The translations under genes and the position numbers were made by a program. DNA of 64,000 nucleotides from Massariosphaeria phaeospora (Eukaryota; Ascomycota; Dothideomycetes; Pleosporales), in contig JAADJZ010000010.1 of assembly GCA_011032825.1 (NCBI GenBank), forward strand, positions 1,178,001 to 1,242,000, given 5' to 3'. This document shows, one piece after another, positions 60,606 through 64,000 of this stretch. Positions within the stretch are counted from its first letter, which is position 1, and each line of letters starts with the position of its first letter. The notes below the pieces were generated by a model. It searched no databases. It had not been told where the DNA came from and worked only from the letters and a program-made list of their open reading frames with translations.

Positions 60606-61860
60606 ACGTAATCTACTACTAAGTAGAATACTCTACTAAGTAGAATAGTTTCTGCTAAGAACTTCTACTCTTTTATCAACGCAACATGTTTCAACAACAA
60701 GACGCGCAATTATCTAACTAAGAAATTAGAATTTAGCTTGCCTTTTTTGCTTATAATAGCTAATAATTCTAAAGCCTTTAACGCGCTGCTAAGGTATTTA
60801 AAGTACTTTTTACAATACTTTTTTGCTAACGCAAAAGAGTTACGCATTGCTTTAAAACTCGCTACGCTTAACATAAGCTTACTGCAACTAAAGAGCAAAC
60901 AATTGTTCAATATATTCTCAACTTTAATTCGCGAGAATTTGCGCTTTGGCTGTGCGAGGTAGTAGATATAGCTAATAAACTGCTAGCTGTACGCAGTAGT
61001 AAGCTAGTTAGCAAGCACTAAACTAAGCGCTTCGTAACGCGTTTAGCTAAGCTTAAAATAGCTTTTAATTGAGCAAAGAATAGGCAAAGAATTTTGCAAA
61101 AAGATTCTGCGATTATTAGCGCGTAGTTTAAGCTAGTAGAGAAAACGAAAGCTAAGTACGACGTCTATAACAACGACGTGCACAACTTTAATAAAACTAG
61201 CTTCTAAATAAGCGTTATTAGCTCTATAAAAGTTGTTACAGGTTTAAAAAAACGCGCTCGTTTTAAGCTAGTCTAGCTAGGTAACCGCAAGTAGGTTACA
61301 GTAATCTAGAGCATCTGCGCTACTAAGTACACAATTTCGCTTTTTATCATTTACAAAAAACGCGTTTACATTTTAGCGTAGTACGAGAAAGCTTTAATAC
61401 CGCGCAATTAAAAGCTTTTAGTTTTTAAAAACAGCTAAACTAACAACGCGCTTAGTTTAGAGTAGTTAAAGCACTTTAACGCGCATACAAAAGCGCGCTA
61501 GGTAGAAGCATACAAGCTGCTTATACTTAACGAGCACAAAAGCTACTTTAACTAAAAGTTTAAAAACTATTGCTTTAAAAACAAAATCTTTACTTTTTGC
61601 ATGTTACTTTACTTGTTGCACATTCTCTAGCTACTTAACGTAGTCTGCTTTTTGCTGTTAAAGCGCAAGTACTTTTAGCGTGTTAGAAACTTAGCACGCT
61701 AGCGCGTTTTCTATATCAACAAAAAAAGCTTTCTGCTAGCCTTTAGAAACGCGTTTTTTGAAGTGTTTACAATAAAAAACTACAAGAAAGCTTTTAAAGT
61801 TTTAAAACTAGTTTCTATTAACGCGCAAGTAGTTTTTAATTGATTTAAAGTACGACTATG
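60606..61860 (+). mobile_element. pogo11: 5' two-thirds of a pogo element
   Basis: It starts ACGTAATCTACTACTAAG after a TA (60,604-60,605), with two 17-bp units ACTAAGTAGAATACTCT. Plus-strand transposase text runs from about 60,880 (RENLRFGC) through the DDE region to FFEVFTIKNYKKAFKVLKL near 61,760-61,830. It then stops abruptly at the start of MITE2. The 3' end is missing. Confidence 0.8.
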
Positions 61861-62298
61861 TAGGCTAGCGAATGGGTATAGGTTAAGTTAAAGTTAGGTT
61901 AGATCCGCACGGACTAGAAAACGAAAATCAAAATCTTTACTTTTTAATATCTTACCTAATACTATAGATATACTAATGCAAATTTAACACGTGCTGCAGA
62001 TATATAAACACAATTATATATAAAATTATTAGAGAATTTTAGCTAGTCTAGCTTCTTTAATATAGCTTTTTATTTATTAAATCTATAGAAGATAAATGAA
62101 ATATACTCTAGACTAGCTAGAATTCTCTAATAATTTTATATATAATTGTGTTTATATATCTACAGCACGTGTTAAATCTGCATTAGTATATCTATAGTAT
62201 TAGGTAAGATATTAAAAAGTAAAGATTTTGATTTTTGTTTCCTAGTCCGTGCGGATCTGACCTAACTTTAACTCAACTTATACCTATTCGCTAGCCTA
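61861..62298. mobile_element. MITE2: near-perfect hairpin element
   Basis: 438 bp. Its two arms of about 190 bp (61,861-62,051 and 62,108-62,298) are inverted repeats with few mismatches around a loop of about 56 bp. The ends are TAGGCTAGCGAATGGG and its complement; if the target duplication is TA, the element proper starts GGCTAGCG. No coding capacity. It keeps GG, CC and CACGTG words, so it is less mutated than its surroundings. Unlike the pogo-related MITE1, it lacks 17-bp units. Confidence 0.85.
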
Positions 62299-62611
62299 TT
62301 AGAAGCAACGTAGCTTAATTGTTAAATAAATCGAACATTGTAGACGAGGTAATTAATTTATCAAAAGTATTTTTAATAGAGCAATTTGAATGTAAAACTG
62401 CGTTTAATCGTAGGTTTAATAACACTTAAAATAGAATAATAGTATAGTAATAAAAATGGTATATTCGTGTAAAAGAAACGAATTGCTATTTTAGTAGCAA
62501 TTCGATGCGAAGTACTTTTAAAGGCTTTTTAAAAAACTAATCTAGCTCGTTATAGCCTATAGTAGCTATTAATTAAAAGAAATCAAACACGTAAAGCTAT
62601 TCGGTTTTACA
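62299..62611 (-). mobile_element. Gyp1 fragment: 5' LTR plus about 90 bp of internal DNA
   Basis: The LTR lies at 62,391-62,611 (221 bp, minus orientation) and is preceded by the same leader seen at 46,365-46,460 in Gyp1-B. Everything further inside the element is absent. The right flank ACGCG (62,612-62,616) is continuous with a pogo2-family element, so this copy had inserted there before losing the rest. Confidence 0.85.
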
Positions 62612-64000
62612 ACGCGCTCTAAACTCTTTTAAAGTAGTTAGACAAGCTTTATTCTTAACTGTTAAAGTTTTTTCTGCTCGAACCTGCTTTCTTTTATGCA
62701 ATTTACGTTGCGTAGCAGCTTTATTTGCTATTGTTAGCTTAGCTATTTTCTATTGCGCTAACACTAGCTTGTGCGCGATAATAGCTACTTTTTTTAAAAC
62801 TTTTTTAAAGGCTTTTACTATAGACGTTGGTAAACTATCTATATACTTTTGAATTCTTGCTTTTACAAGCGTCAATTGCGACTCTAGTTTAAAAGTATTG
62901 CTTAGAGTTTGCAACTGCTAAAGCTCGTTGTTAATAAGTAGTAGTAGTAATAGAGTACGTAGCCAAACGTTAAAAGCTGTTATAACTCGTTCTAGGTTAA
63001 ATAGAACCAATCTAGCGCTTTAAAACTTTTTTTGAATATTACTAAAAGTAATTGCTACATTATAAGCGCGTATAAAGTATAGTAAAAACTTAAGTTTTGT
63101 AATATAAGTAGTTTAGTTGCGTATAAAATTTTTAGCTTAGCGCTTATACAGCTTTTTTAAAGAAGCAAAACAATCTACATTAAAAAGCTATAGAAAGTGC
63201 AATAAGTGCGAAAGTATGCAAATAGTAATAATTTTGTTCTTTTTGCAGTATTGCTAGAATGCAAGCGAGTTATAGCTTTTATAACTATTAATTGCGAGTA
63301 GTTAGTAGCTGCTAACTACTCTTTTTTTTGTATACTTATTAAAGTACTTTAACTACTGCAGCTTAAGCTTATTTGTTGTCTAGCTTTTTTTAGAAACTGC
63401 AATAACCTAGTTCTAAAGCAAATTTTTTTTCTTGTACTAAGCAAAAAGGTAATAGTAGCTTTTAAAAATAATAAAAAGTAGAATAGCTTACTCTATTGCG
63501 TTAATGCTTTGGATAACTATTGTTTACTTTTTATTACTTTGCTGTATTGCCTTTAGCCGTTCTCGTTTCTCTAAAGTAGTAACAACTGCTTTAGTTAATA
63601 TCTAGCCTATTATAAAGCTTGTTTTGTTAAAGTTGTACGTATTTATATTCTAGATACTATACTTAGCTTTTATGTTAGCTACTAGGCGAAACTAGCTCTA
63701 GATAACTTTAAAATTCTCGCAAAGCGCTTTTTTGTAATTGTACTTGCAATTAAATTTTATTGTAAACTCAAAGCAGTGCATAACCTACGTACTAGGCTAG
63801 TTTAAGCTAACTTAGCCTAGATTGCGCTTTGCGCGTAAAGAATTAGCTATATTAGCTACAGCTGCGAGCTTAAAGAAAAATCCGCGCGATATAAGCTTAA
63901 GTATATACTTAGCAACTACGCTTTTCTTAGTCTTTGTTAGATTCTTTAATTTAGGCTAGTAATTTGCTTGTAAAGTCTATTCTACGCGTTAGCAACTTAG
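62612..64000 (-). mobile_element. pogo12: pogo2-family element, runs off the window
   Basis: It matches 28,147 to about 29,540 of pogo2 in the same orientation, beginning at ACGCGCTCTAAACTC where the Gyp1 LTR entered. DDE_1 text on the minus strand is comparable to pogo2 with different stops. Its 5' end lies beyond base 64,000. Confidence 0.82.

Noticed and set aside
60710..60962. Overlapping frames on both strands
   Set aside because: Both are short; the plus one overlaps the true N-terminal transposase reading of pogo11 only in part, and the minus one is its shadow.
13000..64000. Mitochondrial DNA insertion as the reason for low GC
   Set aside because: No rRNA, tRNA or respiratory gene text; LTRs, target duplications and transposase motifs explain the sequence.
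12400..64000. tRNA or rRNA genes in the repeat block
   Set aside because: No A-box/B-box pairs with cloverleaf or rRNA-like stretches were recognised by eye; a covariance-model scan would be decisive.

Overview
This looks like a filamentous ascomycete chromosome, most likely Pezizomycotina and plausibly a Dothideomycete. It has two sharply different compartments. Bases 1 to about 12,399 are GC-balanced and gene-bearing, with short introns that carry CTAAC/CTGAC-type branch sites. From 12,400 to the end the sequence is very AT-rich, dense in TAA/TAG, and made almost entirely of transposable elements. The decay pattern (Gln and Trp codons turned into stops, His to Tyr, Asp to Asn, Gly to Arg) is what repeat-induced point mutation (RIP) produces.

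Gene block: the 3' end of a Prp4-type spliceosomal protein kinase (+), an F-box-like/leucine-rich protein (-), an unrecognised protein with a probable mitochondrial presequence (-), and divergently from it a DEF1-like CUE-domain, Gln/Gly-rich protein (+). The last two share a 524-bp intergenic region with a perfect CACGTG palindrome. The roughly 2.4 kb between the F-box and mitochondrial-type genes shows no convincing gene.

Repeat block: it opens exactly at the terminal repeat of a Fot1/pogo-like DNA transposon. At least twelve copies or fragments of such elements occur. Most end in ACGTA/ACGTT, have TA target duplications, and where the 3' coding end survives carry a C-x2-C-x4-H-x4-C motif. 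All other classes are nested in or around them. (1) A Ty3/Gypsy family (called Gyp1 here) with 221-bp LTRs is present as a direct copy (16,784-24,644), an inverted copy (30,257-46,681) and two fragments. (2) A second Gypsy family (Gyp2, chromodomain-like) sits inside the inverted Gyp1 copy, and a pogo element sits inside its 5' LTR. (3) A copia element on the minus strand is much less mutated than its neighbours. (4) There is a MULE transposase relic, a solo LTR and three long-armed inverted-repeat elements.

Several insertions can be proved inside the window because a paralogous copy still shows the empty site. These are pogo3 in the Gyp2 LTR (TA duplication), Gyp2 in Gyp1-B (CTAC) and a solo LTR in Gyp1-A (GTACG). 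The most striking shared feature is that the pogo-type ends, although differing in sequence, almost all carry direct repeats with a 17-bp period just inside the terminus. Some junctions have unlike flanks on their two sides (around pogo1, Gyp1-B and the 61.9-kb hairpin), which points to past rearrangement or a possible assembly join. No transposase or polymerase here looks intact. Names such as pogo1 or Gyp1 are local labels, not database names.
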